Positions 15,176 through 23,352 of a stretch of DNA of 64,000 nucleotides are shown here, piece after piece (the first letter of the stretch is position 1; each line of letters opens with the position of its first letter). The stretch comes from JAMLJG01 sp035327585 (GTDB taxonomy: Bacteria > Verrucomicrobiota > Kiritimatiellia > CAIVKH01): NCBI GenBank assembly GCA_035327585.1, contig DAOLDD010000015.1, positions 1-64,000 of the forward strand. The letters are read 5' to 3'. The notes beneath the pieces are model-generated. The model searched no databases. It saw only the letters and a list, made by a program, of their open reading frames with translations, and was not told the DNA's origin. The translations under genes and the position numbers were made by a program.

Positions 15176-16336
15176 TCAGATTTCGTAGCCGGGGATTTTG
15201 TCGATGCTGCGGCGGGCGTAGTCGGCGCGGGCGGCTTCGTAGGCGGTCCAGGTGAGGCGGGCGGTTTCGCGCCAGGTGTAGCGGGCGGCCTGGTCGGCGC
15301 CGCGCTGGCGGAGGGCGTCGCGCAGAGCGGGGGCTTGCAGGAGATTCGTCATTTCGTTCGCCCAGCGCGAGGCGTCGATGGACGTGATGACGAGCGCGCC
15401 GTCGCCGACGGTTTCCTCCAGCGCGCCGCCGGGGGATACGACGGCGGGCGTGCCGCAGGCCATGGCTTCGAGCGGCGGGAAGCCGAAGCCTTCGTAGAAG
15501 GACGGGAGAGCGAAGAGTTCGGCGCCGGCGTACAACGCGGGCAGGTCGGCCTCGGGGACGTCTTCCAGCAGGCGGATGCGGCTGCGGCGGGTGGAGCGCT
15601 CGATGCGGGAGAGCACGGGTTGGTATTTCCAGCCGCGCCGCCCGGCGATGACGAGGTCGCCATCGAATTTGGTCATGCGCTCGAAGACTTCGATGAGGAA
15701 CGGGAAATTTTTGCGCGGCTCGAGGGTGCCGACGCTGAGCAGGTAGGGGCGGGCGAGCTCGTGGCGCGCGCGGAAGGCGCGGATCGCCTCGGGCGCGGGC
15801 CGGTGCATCGCGGGGTCGAGCCCGGACGGGATGGCGTGCAGGCGTTCCTCGGGTACTTCGAGCAGGTCGCGAACTTCGCGCGCGGTGAATTTGGAGACGG
15901 TGATGACGGCGTTCGCGCGGCGCAGCGTCTGGTGGATGTGCTTCTTGAGGTAGGCGAGGTTCCGGTTCTCAATGGTGTCGGGGTGCCGCAGGAAGGCGAC
16001 GTCGTGGATGGTGACGACGGACGCGCCGCGGGGCAGGGGCGGGCGGATGAAGTTGGGGAAGTGGTAGACGTCGGCCGGGCCGGCGAACCAGTCGTACGGA
16101 GGCCAGTTCAGGTATTTCCACGCGGCTTGCATGACGCGGCCGGGCGCCCACTGGAAGGAACGAAATTCGGCGTCGTCGATGGGGAAGGGCGCGCCCCGCC
16201 GCTGGAAGTCGAAATGGAAGAGAGCCAGCTCGTTGTTGCCCTTCTGCGGGGCGAGATGCTCGACGAGCATCTTGGTGTAGCGGCCCACGCCCGCCCGGTT
16301 TCCGATGGCCGATTGGATGTCGATGCAAACGCGCAC
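15176..16336 (-). CDS. GT4-family glycosyltransferase
   Basis: 386 aa retaining glycosyltransferase, GT-B fold, probably adding mannose or a similar sugar from a nucleotide donor to a cell-envelope glycan. N-terminal acceptor domain: MRVCIDIQSAIGNRAGVGRY, DVYHFPNF, VVTIHDVAFLRHP. C-terminal donor domain: SVGTLEPRKNFPFLIE, then FYEGFGFPPLEAMACGTPAV, the GT4 EX7E motif, with GDGALV after it. Start is the GTG at 16336, preceded by AGGAG at 16342-16346; longer frames upstream are not protein-like. It stands alone, between rimO and dnaE, with no other glycan genes around it. Confidence 0.9.
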   Translation of the reverse strand: MRVCIDIQSAIGNRAGVGRYTKMLVEHLAPQKGNNELALFHFDFQRRGAPFPIDDAEFRSFQWAPGRVMQAAWKYLNWPPYDWFAGPADVYHFPNFIRPPLPRGASVVTIHDVAFLRHPDTIENRNLAYLKKHIHQTLRRANAVITVSKFTAREVRDLLEVPEERLHAIPSGLDPAMHRPAPEAIRAFRARHELARPYLLSVGTLEPRKNFPFLIEVFERMTKFDGDLVIAGRRGWKYQPVLSRIERSTRRSRIRLLEDVPEADLPALYAGAELFALPSFYEGFGFPPLEAMACGTPAVVSPGGALEETVGDGALVITSIDASRWANEMTNLLQAPALRDALRQRGADQAARYTWRETARLTWTAYEAARADYARRSIDKIPGYEI

Positions 16337-16430
16337 GGTTTCTCCTCGAAATGCGTCAGTATAAGGAGTTCCGCCCCCGCCCGCCACTAGGATTCGGAAG
16401 CCCCGCCCGTCCTCGTCCTCGATTCTGATG

Positions 16431-16500
16431 TCCACCACGGAGACACGGAGGTGAGCCTTGAGGAAATTCGGGAAATTCGCGTGAATTCGCGGTGGTAATT
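16431..16500. repeat. 'CCACGGAGACACGGAGG ... ATTCGCGGTGG' intergenic repeat (family F)
   Basis: CACCACGGAGACACGGAGG followed by AATTCG-rich words and ending ATTCGCGGTGGT. Related sequence flanks the assembly gap at 33.5-33.7 kb. A CTC/GTC triplet run lies just to its left (16401-16422). Confidence 0.55.
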
Positions 16501-16543
16501 TCCGGAGAATTCGCGCATTTCGCGGATTCGGATTGCGGTCGGC

Positions 16544-16572
16544 TTGCGGGGCGGGGCGGGTTGACCTATAAA
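16544..16572 (+). promoter_or_regulatory. Possible dnaE promoter close to the start codon
   Basis: TTGCGG (16544-16549) and TATAAA (16567-16572) with a 17-bp spacer. Transcription would begin at about 16579, one base before the dnaE ATG, giving a leaderless or near-leaderless message. The -35 matches poorly (3/6). Confidence 0.3.
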
Positions 16573-16579
16573 CGGTGGG

Positions 16580-19500
16580 ATGCCCCAAAACGTTCCATTC
16601 GTACACCTGCATTTCCACACGGAGTACAGCCTGCTGGACGGCTGCTGCCGCGTGGGCGCGGCGGTGGAGAACGCGAAACAGATGGGGATGAACGCGCTGG
16701 CGATCACCGACCACGGGGTGATGTACGGGGCAATCGACTTCTACAAGAAGGCGAAGGACGCGGGGATCAGGCCGATCATCGGGTGCGAGACGTACATGGC
16801 GCACGGTTCGATGCTGGAGCGCCGCCGCGAGGAGGAGACGGGCTCGCAGGCGAACCACCAGCTCCTGTTGTGCGAGACGAACGAGGGGTACGCGAACCTC
16901 ATGCGCCTCGTTTCGATGGGCCACCTGCAGGGGTTCTACTACAAGCCGCGCATCGATCTCGAAACGCTCGCGAAATACAGCAAGGGCCTGATCGCGACGT
17001 CGTCGTGCCTGAACGGCCAGGTGCCGACGCGCGTGTTGCGGGGGGACATGGCGGGTGCGCTGGAACTGGCGGGGACCTACGCCGAGATTTTTGGCAGGGG
17101 CAACTACTTCATCGAGCTGCAAAACCACTCACTGGAGGAGCAGGCGGTCGCGAACCGGGGCCTGCTGGAGATCGCGAAGAAACTCTCGCTGCCGCTGATC
17201 GTCACCAACGACGTGCACTACCTGAAGCCGGAGCACGCCGAGGCGCACGAGGTGATGCTCTGCATGCAGACGGGCACGACGATGAGCGACCCGAAGCGGC
17301 TGCGCTACGGCTCGACGCAGTTTTACATGAAGTCCGGCGCGGAAATGCTCGCGCTGTTCCGCGACCATCCCGAGGCGCTGGCCCATACGGTCGACATCGC
17401 GGAGCGCTGCCACGTGGAGTTGAAGCTCAAGGGCGAGCTGCATTTCCCGACGTACATCGTGCCCGAGGGCTACACGCAGAAGGAATACCTGATCAAACTG
17501 GGCCGCGAGGGGCTGAAGCAGCGCTACGGCATCGAGGACGTCCATCATCCGCGCAACGAGGAGGAGGCGGAACTCGCGAAGCGGTTCTTCTACGAGTTGG
17601 AAATCATCGAGAAGACCGGGTTCATCAACTACTTCCTCGTCGTGTGGGACTTCATCCACTACGCGCACCAGAACCGCATCCCGGTGGGGCCGGGCCGCGG
17701 CTCGGGCGCGGGCAGCGTGGTGGCCTACGCGCTCGCCATCACGGGCATCGACCCGCTGCGGTATGGGTTGATCTTTGAGCGCTTCCTGAACCCGGACCGC
17801 GTGTCGCCGCCGGATTTTGACATCGATTTCTGCCAGTGGCGCCGCGGCGAGGTCATCGACTACGTGAAGCGGAAGTACGGCGAGGAGAACGTCGCCCAGA
17901 TCATCACATTTGGCTCGCTCGGGCCGAAGACGGTGATCCGCGACCTCGCGCGCGTGCTGGAGATGCCGCTCACGGAGGCGGACAGGCTCGCGAAGATGAT
18001 TCCCGAGGCGCCGGACATGAACCTCGAGAAGGCGATTCAGGAGAGCCCGGATTTCCGGCGCGCCTGCGAGACGGAGCCCTCGGCGCAGCGCATCATGAAA
18101 TACGCGAAGGTGCTGGAGGGGTTGCCGCGCAATCCAGGCATCCACGCCGCGGGCGTCGTCATCGGCGAAAAGCCGCTGATCGAAATCCTGCCGCTCGCGA
18201 AGGACAAGTCGGGGGCGCCCTGCACGCAGTTTGAAATGAAGCCGCTCGAGATGGTCGGGCTGCTGAAGATGGACTTCCTCGGGCTGAAGACGCTGACGAT
18301 CGTGCAGGAGGCGGTGGACGCGGTGGAGCGCAACCACGGGGTGAAGATCGACCTCGACCGCCTGCCGATGGACGACAAGGCGGTGCTGGACCTGCTGAGC
18401 CGGGGCGATACGGTCGCGGTGTTCCAGGTGGAATCGAAGGGCATGCGCGAGATGCTGCGCAAGATCGGCGTGGGCCGGTTCGAGGACTTGATCGCGCTCA
18501 TCGCGCTGTTCCGCCCGGGCCCGATGCAGTTCATGGACGACTTCGGCAACCGGAAGAACGGCCAGTCGAAGATCGAGTATCCGCATCCGAAGCTGGAGGC
18601 CGTGCTCAAGGAGACGTACGGCATCATCGTCTACCAGGAGCAGGTGCAGCAGGCCTCCAACGTGCTCGCCGGCTTCACGCTCGCGCAGGGCGATTTGCTG
18701 CGCCGCGCGATGGGCAAAAAGAACAAGGACGAGATGGCGGCGATGCGCGCCAAGTTCGTCGAAGGCTGCGCGAAGCACAGCCATCTGCCTGCGACGAAGG
18801 CCGAGGCGATCTTTGATTTGATCGACAAGTTCGCGGGGTACGGCTTCAACAAGTCGCACAGCGCGGCGTACGCGGTGGTGAGCTGGCAGACGGCGTGGCT
18901 CAAGACGCATTATCCGTCGGAGTTCATGGCGGGCAACCTGTCCGTCGAGATCAGCGACAACGAGCGGATTGGCGAGCTGCTCGCGGAGTGCCAGGAGCTG
19001 GAGATCGCGATCCTGCCGCCGAGCGTGAACGAGAGCGGCGTGCGGTTCACCGCGCTGCCGCCGTCGCCGGAAGGGCGTCGCGCGATTCGCTTCGGCATGG
19101 CCGGCGTGAAAAACGTGGGGCTGGCCGCGGTGGAGGCCATCGTGGCGGAGCGGAAGAAAGGCGGCCCGTTCAAGGGGCTGCTCGAATTTTGCGCGCGCAT
19201 CGACAGCCAGTTGGTGAATCGCAAAACGATTGAAAGTCTCGTGCGTTGCGGCGCGTTTGACTTCACCGGGCTGGAGCGCAGCCGGTTGTTCGCGGGGATT
19301 GAGACGGCGATGGGCCGCGCCGCGTCGGAGCAGCGCGACCGCAAGGTGGGCCAGTTCTCCCTGTTCGACCAGTTGGAACCCGCGGCGGCGGGCGGAAGCG
19401 ACGAGAGCCTGCCGGCGGTCGACCCGTGGCCGCAAAGCCAGAACCTGGCCGGCGAGAAGGAACTGCTGGGCTTCTACATTTCGGGGCATCCGTTGGCGGC

Positions 19501-20134
19501 GTTGCGCACCGAGATCGCGCGCTACAGCCTGCATTCGTTCTCCCAGTTGCGCGACGCGGCGGACCAGACGCAGACGCGAATCGCCGGGCTCGTGACGCAG
19601 TACACGAAGCGCTTCACGAAGAAGGACCAGAAGGCGATGTGCGTTTTCCGGCTCGAGACGCTGGAGGGCTCGATGGAGGTCGTGGTCTTCCCGGCGGTAT
19701 TCGAGCAGTACGCCGTGCACCTGCGCGAGGAGGCGCCGGTCCTGGTCTGCGGCGAGCTGGCGAAGGAGGGCGACCAGGCGCGGCTGCGCGCGAATGAAAT
19801 TTATCCGCTGCCCGACGCGCACCGCTATTTTGCGCAGAAGGTCAGCCTGCACGTGCCCGAGGCGCGCGCGTCCGGCGAGGTCTTCCGCGAGGCGCGGCAG
19901 ATTCTGCGCGGGAATCCCGGCGATGTTCCGGTGACGATCTGCATCGAATATGCCGGCGGCGAACGCGTTGTGATCGCGGCGGAGCACACCTTCAAGACCA
20001 CCGCGACGGCGCGCGTGATCCACGATTTGGAGAAGGTGCTCGGCGAGGGCAGCGTGTACGTCGGCGTGAATCCCGCCCCCTGCCTGCGCCCGCCCCGCAA
20101 ACGCGAGTGGGGCCGCCGCGAAAACGGCGGGTGA
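16580..20134 (+). CDS. dnaE: DNA polymerase III subunit alpha (DnaE)
   Basis: Replicative C-family polymerase, 1184 aa (E. coli 1160). N-terminal PHP domain starts FVHLHFHTEYSLLDG and keeps TDHG, GCETYMA and NDVHYL, so metal-binding residues are largely present. The palm has GPGRGSGAGSVVAYALAITG and the catalytic Asp pair in PDFDIDF (about 413-419), with the third Asp expected in the downstream LLKMDFLGLKTL region. Fingers, beta-clamp and helix-hairpin-helix parts follow (GYGFNKSHSAAYA). The C-terminal OB fold is around 1010-1090 (TRIAGLVTQYTKRFTKKDQ). The tail is short and lacks a recognisable tau-binding domain. The first ATG fits the family; its upstream GGTGGG is a weak Shine-Dalgarno. 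Confidence 0.97.
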   Translation: MPQNVPFVHLHFHTEYSLLDGCCRVGAAVENAKQMGMNALAITDHGVMYGAIDFYKKAKDAGIRPIIGCETYMAHGSMLERRREEETGSQANHQLLLCETNEGYANLMRLVSMGHLQGFYYKPRIDLETLAKYSKGLIATSSCLNGQVPTRVLRGDMAGALELAGTYAEIFGRGNYFIELQNHSLEEQAVANRGLLEIAKKLSLPLIVTNDVHYLKPEHAEAHEVMLCMQTGTTMSDPKRLRYGSTQFYMKSGAEMLALFRDHPEALAHTVDIAERCHVELKLKGELHFPTYIVPEGYTQKEYLIKLGREGLKQRYGIEDVHHPRNEEEAELAKRFFYELEIIEKTGFINYFLVVWDFIHYAHQNRIPVGPGRGSGAGSVVAYALAITGIDPLRYGLIFERFLNPDRVSPPDFDIDFCQWRRGEVIDYVKRKYGEENVAQIITFGSLGPKTVIRDLARVLEMPLTEADRLAKMIPEAPDMNLEKAIQESPDFRRACETEPSAQRIMKYAKVLEGLPRNPGIHAAGVVIGEKPLIEILPLAKDKSGAPCTQFEMKPLEMVGLLKMDFLGLKTLTIVQEAVDAVERNHGVKIDLDRLPMDDKAVLDLLSRGDTVAVFQVESKGMREMLRKIGVGRFEDLIALIALFRPGPMQFMDDFGNRKNGQSKIEYPHPKLEAVLKETYGIIVYQEQVQQASNVLAGFTLAQGDLLRRAMGKKNKDEMAAMRAKFVEGCAKHSHLPATKAEAIFDLIDKFAGYGFNKSHSAAYAVVSWQTAWLKTHYPSEFMAGNLSVEISDNERIGELLAECQELEIAILPPSVNESGVRFTALPPSPEGRRAIRFGMAGVKNVGLAAVEAIVAERKKGGPFKGLLEFCARIDSQLVNRKTIESLVRCGAFDFTGLERSRLFAGIETAMGRAASEQRDRKVGQFSLFDQLEPAAAGGSDESLPAVDPWPQSQNLAGEKELLGFYISGHPLAALRTEIARYSLHSFSQLRDAADQTQTRIAGLVTQYTKRFTKKDQKAMCVFRLETLEGSMEVVVFPAVFEQYAVHLREEAPVLVCGELAKEGDQARLRANEIYPLPDAHRYFAQKVSLHVPEARASGEVFREARQILRGNPGDVPVTICIEYAGGERVVIAAEHTFKTTATARVIHDLEKVLGEGSVYVGVNPAPCLRPPRKREWGRRENGG

Positions 20135-20168
20135 TTAATTGCCAATTTCCAATTGGCAATTGGCAATT
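20133..20168. repeat. 'CCAATTGGCAATTGG' microrepeat between convergent genes
   Basis: AATTGCCAATTTCCAATTGG then GCAATTGGCAATTG. It contains the HAD stop codon and encodes that protein's last ~10 residues; dnaE ends at its left edge. Self-complementary words could form a bidirectional terminator. Confidence 0.6.
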
Positions 20169-20827
20169 GAAGATTGGGGAACGTTGAGCTGCGCAGCCGT
20201 CAGGCCGGTGTAGTCGGGGCGGTGGGTTTCGACGTGCGGGGGCAGGGCGGCGGCGTGGGTGGCGCCGGTGATGGCGATGACGGGCATGCCGGCGCGGCGC
20301 GCGGCTTCGAAGCCGGCCCAGGAATCCTCGAATACGCGGCAGCGCGGCGGCGGCACGCCGATGCGTTCGGCGGCGAGCAGGAAAATGTCCGGTTCCGGTT
20401 TGCCGTGCACCACATCCTCGCGCGCGAGCACGGCGCGGAAGTAGCCGCGCAGCTTCAGGCCGTCGATGACGAAATCCACGTTCACGCGTTCGGCGTTGGA
20501 CGCCGCGGCGCAGGGCACGCCGGCGTGGAGCAGGTCATCCAGGAACTCGACCAGTCCCGGCATCGGCTGCATCGCAGGCGCGTAGATTTCGCGGTAGATC
20601 GCCTCCTTCTGCTCCGCGCGCCGGATGATTTCGTCCATCGTAATGCCGTCGCCGTAGAGCGTGCGAAAAATGCGGTCGTTCGTCCGCGCGTAGAGGTGTT
20701 CGCGGTAGAACTCGCGGCTGATTTCCTTCCCGTTGCGCGAGCCCCAGAGCATCCACGCCTCCTCGTGAAAGGCATGGTTGTCCACGAGTGTGCCGTCGAT
20801 ATCAAAGATGACGCCGAAGGAGGGCAT
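20135..20827 (-). CDS. HAD-superfamily hydrolase (beta-phosphoglucomutase-like)
   Basis: 230-aa cytosolic HAD enzyme of subfamily IA. Motif I is FDIDGTLVD (8-16), with the nucleophile and acid/base aspartates; an alpha-helical cap follows (NHAFHEEAWMLW...). Motif II is AAASNAERV, motif III Lys in HGKPEPDIFLLAAERIG and motif IV in VFEDSWAGFEAARRAGM, ending VIAIT. The cap and KPxPD(I/L)FL pattern fit beta-phosphoglucomutase or sugar-phosphate phosphatases; substrate undetermined. Start at ATG 20827; the reading frame continues upstream through a GAATGACG tandem repeat and should not be included. The final ~10 residues (SSIANCQLEIGN) come from a microrepeat rather than from conserved protein. 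Confidence 0.88.
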   Translation of the reverse strand: MPSFGVIFDIDGTLVDNHAFHEEAWMLWGSRNGKEISREFYREHLYARTNDRIFRTLYGDGITMDEIIRRAEQKEAIYREIYAPAMQPMPGLVEFLDDLLHAGVPCAAASNAERVNVDFVIDGLKLRGYFRAVLAREDVVHGKPEPDIFLLAAERIGVPPPRCRVFEDSWAGFEAARRAGMPVIAITGATHAAALPPHVETHRPDYTGLTAAQLNVPQSSIANCQLEIGN

Positions 20828-20849
20828 GGGGAGTGGGGGGGGAAGGGGG

Positions 20850-20948
20850 GAATGACGAATGACGGAATGACGAATTACCAATGACCAATGACGGAATGAC
20901 GGAATGACGGAATGACGGAATGACGAATGACCAATTATGAATGACGAA
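20850..20948. repeat. GAATGACG(G) tandem word repeat
   Basis: About 100 bp built from GAATGACGG / GAATGACGAAT / CAATGACC words, at least ten units, between the TPR lipoprotein gene and the HAD gene. It is repetitive but imperfect and shows no secondary structure. Confidence 0.85.
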
Positions 20949-20966
20949 GGACCGATCAACGACTCG

Positions 20967-23027
20967 CTAATTCGCGCGCAGCCACTGGCGGACGACGGCG
21001 ACGGCGGGGTGGTTGGGTTCCAGTTCGATAAAGCGGGAGTAGGCGGCGCGGGCTTGCGGGATGGTTTCGGCCTTTTCGCTGTAGATCTGGCCGAGCAGGT
21101 AGTGGCCGACGGCGTAGTTCGGGTCGCGCCGCACGAGATCCTGCGCGAGCAGGGCGGCGGAGGCGGTGTCGCGGGTCTGGTAGTAGAGCAGCGCGAGGTT
21201 ATAGCGGGCGACGTGCAGGTCGGGGTTGAGGTTCAGCGCGCGCAGGTAGGCGTCCTTCGCGATTTCGTAGTCGCCCGCCTGCGAGTGCGCGAGGCCGAGG
21301 TTGTAGAAACCGCGGTCCATGCGGTCGTCGTTTTCGACGGCGCGGCGGAACGCGGTGATGGCGAGGTCCCAGCGCCGCTGCTTGAGGTGTTCGGTCCCCT
21401 GGTTGAACGCGGCGATGGCGGCGGCGGGGTTGCGCGACGCCGCGGGACGGAGGTCCAGTTGCCGCGCGGGCGGCTTGATCGTTTGCGGGGCGGGAGGAAG
21501 CGTCGCGGGCGGTGTGCGCGCGGCGGGCGTGGGGAAGGCGTCGGTCGGCGGTTGGGGCAGCGACGCCGGCGTGGGCAGCGGCGTCGGCGGTTCCGCGGAA
21601 CGCGGCGCGGGCGCGGTGGGTGTGGCCGCGCGGGCCGCCGGGGTCAGCGCGCGGATGCGCTCGGTTGCGCGGCGGGTACGCGGATCGGCGGGGAACAGTT
21701 TTTCAAATTCGCGGTAGGTGGCGATGGCCCGTTCCGGCAGTTGCAACTGGCGGTCGAGCAGTTGGGCGAGGTCCCAGAGGACATCCGGGTTGCGCGGGTC
21801 GATCCGGGTGGCCGCCGTGAAGCCGATGAGCGCGGCGTCGGTTTCGCCCGATTTCAGCGCGGCGCGGGCCATGCCGGCCTGGGCGTCGAACGATTGCGGC
21901 TCCAGTACGATGGCCTGCTTGTAGGCGCGGAGCGCTTCTTCAAAACGCTGGCGTTCCATCAGGAAATCGCCGAGTGAGCGATGGGCCTCCCCTTCGTCGA
22001 AGGCGACCCGCGCGGCGGCGCGCAGCAGTTTCTCCTGGGCCGGCTGGCGATTGTCGAGACGGGCGACTTCAGCGGCCTGCAGCAATTGCTCCATCGCGCC
22101 GCGCGTGTCGCCGCGTTCGCCGCGCACCTCCGCCTGGCGGATCAATTCCTCTTCGCGCTGTTCCGGCGTGCGGGGGGCGGGGCGTTCGGGCATGGGCGCG
22201 GGCGCCGGTTGCGTCGTCGTGGGCGTCGGCGTCGCGATGAACTCCTGCACGGGCGGCGGCGCGACGGGCGGCCCGGAGACGAGGTCGGGATTGGCCAGCG
22301 CGTGGCGCGCGTAGTCCGCGGCCGGGCCCGGCTGTTTTTGCGCGAGGAATCGTTTGAAATACGCGGCGGCGCGCTCCGGGTCGCCGAGCCGCGTCTGGTA
22401 GATGAGCCCGACGTTGAAGAGCGCCGGCGCGTAGCGCGCATCCTTCTCCAGCGCGATGAGATGCGACTCGATGCTTTTCTCCGGGCCGATGGTGTGCAAA
22501 TCCACCACGGCGAGCGCGGTGAGGATGCGCGCGGAATGGGGCGCGCGGTTGAGCGCGGCGTGCAGCGCGCGGCGCGCGAGCGGCCACTGCCGGTGTTGGA
22601 TGTAGAGGCTCGCCAGCATTTCGACCGGGCGCGGATCCTTTTCATTCATGCGGGCGGCCTGCTCGAAGAGGCGCGCGGCCTCCACGGGATTGCCCTCCTG
22701 CTGCTGGAGCTGCGCCAGGTTGTACACGGGCTCCGCCAGCGTGGGACTCAACCGTCGGCTGTCCTCGAACGACTCCTGCGCGACGCGGTACTGGCCCAGC
22801 CGCCAGGCGGCCACGCCGAGGTAGTTGTAGGCGAGCGCGTTTTGTTCGCTGCCCGGCCGGCGCGAGATCGATTTTTCCAACAGCGCGCGGGCGCGGACCG
22901 GGTTGCCCCGCTTGAGTTCATAGACGCCCCGGTCGAATTCCGCCTGACCCGGCGGCTTGGAGCAGCTCGCGGCGAACAGCAATGCGCCCGCGGCGGCAAC
23001 GGCAATAATGGAAAAGAAACGTGGCAT
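20967..23027 (-). CDS. TPR-repeat lipoprotein
   Basis: 686 aa. MPRFFSIIAVAAAGALLFAASC is a lipoprotein signal (lipobox FAASC), so the protein is anchored in the periplasm or outer membrane. It holds two TPR blocks: residues ~25-270 and ~330-480, with another set at ~550-670 (NPAAAIAAFNQGTEHLKQRRW, FYNLGLAHSQAGDYEIAKDAYLRALNLNPD). Proline/threonine-rich linkers separate them (~285-320 and ~490-545). Such proteins are scaffolds; no partner is encoded nearby. The ATG at 23027 is chosen for the signal; the frame extends upstream into a family-A repeat and is not real there. Confidence 0.87.
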   Translation of the reverse strand: MPRFFSIIAVAAAGALLFAASCSKPPGQAEFDRGVYELKRGNPVRARALLEKSISRRPGSEQNALAYNYLGVAAWRLGQYRVAQESFEDSRRLSPTLAEPVYNLAQLQQQEGNPVEAARLFEQAARMNEKDPRPVEMLASLYIQHRQWPLARRALHAALNRAPHSARILTALAVVDLHTIGPEKSIESHLIALEKDARYAPALFNVGLIYQTRLGDPERAAAYFKRFLAQKQPGPAADYARHALANPDLVSGPPVAPPPVQEFIATPTPTTTQPAPAPMPERPAPRTPEQREEELIRQAEVRGERGDTRGAMEQLLQAAEVARLDNRQPAQEKLLRAAARVAFDEGEAHRSLGDFLMERQRFEEALRAYKQAIVLEPQSFDAQAGMARAALKSGETDAALIGFTAATRIDPRNPDVLWDLAQLLDRQLQLPERAIATYREFEKLFPADPRTRRATERIRALTPAARAATPTAPAPRSAEPPTPLPTPASLPQPPTDAFPTPAARTPPATLPPAPQTIKPPARQLDLRPAASRNPAAAIAAFNQGTEHLKQRRWDLAITAFRRAVENDDRMDRGFYNLGLAHSQAGDYEIAKDAYLRALNLNPDLHVARYNLALLYYQTRDTASAALLAQDLVRRDPNYAVGHYLLGQIYSEKAETIPQARAAYSRFIELEPNHPAVAVVRQWLRAN

Positions 23028-23352
23028 GAATGGGGCGCATGCTAACGCCCGGCGAGGTGTGCGGCAAGCGGAAGGGTGTTTATGGGTTTGGCACGCCCCC
23101 ACCGGCCTTGCGCCGGTGGAGCGAAAGTTCTCCCGGCTACCGGGCTCCATAGCTGTTTAAGCGACCGGCGCATCCGCGCAGCGGATGCGAAAACGCATGC
23201 GTTTTCACCCGCGCGAATGCGCGGGCGCTGGTCGCGGAATTTGCGTCTATGGCCGCCCGGTAGCCAAGCTCAACTCCTTCACCACCGGCGCAAGGCCGGT
23301 GGGGTCGGTTCGGAAATAAGGATGGATTTCCGAGGAGGACGACGACGAGGGA
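23028..23352. other. Gene-free stretch before the TPR lipoprotein
   Basis: 325 bp holding a complete family-A element (23096-23304) and a GAGGACGACGACGAGG triplet run (23331-23351) that abuts the subtilase stop codon. No gene seen. Confidence 0.7.
23096..23304 (+). repeat. ~210-bp branched inverted-repeat element (family A, copy 2)
   Basis: Ends are CCCCACCGGCCTTGCGCCGG and its exact reverse complement. Inner arms: CGGGCTACCGGGC against GCCCGGTAGCC, GCGACCGG against TGGTCGCG, and three hairpins in the middle (CATCCGC-GCA-GCGGATG, GAAAAC-GCATGC-GTTTTC, CCCGCGC-GAAT-GCGCGGG). The layout is a cloverleaf-like shape. Nearly the same sequence is at 51498-51708. Confidence 0.85.

Noticed and set aside
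17129..20023. Long minus-strand open frame opposite dnaE
   Set aside because: Shadow frame; composition is Arg/His/Leu-rich and lacks any domain, whereas dnaE motifs are complete on the plus strand.
20850..20948. CRISPR array
   Set aside because: Units are 8-10 nt, without unique spacers of constant length; no cas genes in the window.
20828..20959. Longer N-terminus for the HAD protein (HSVIPSFRHWSLVIRHS...)
   Set aside because: Encoded entirely by the GAATGACGG tandem repeat; the conserved FDIDGT motif begins 8 residues after the ATG at 20827.
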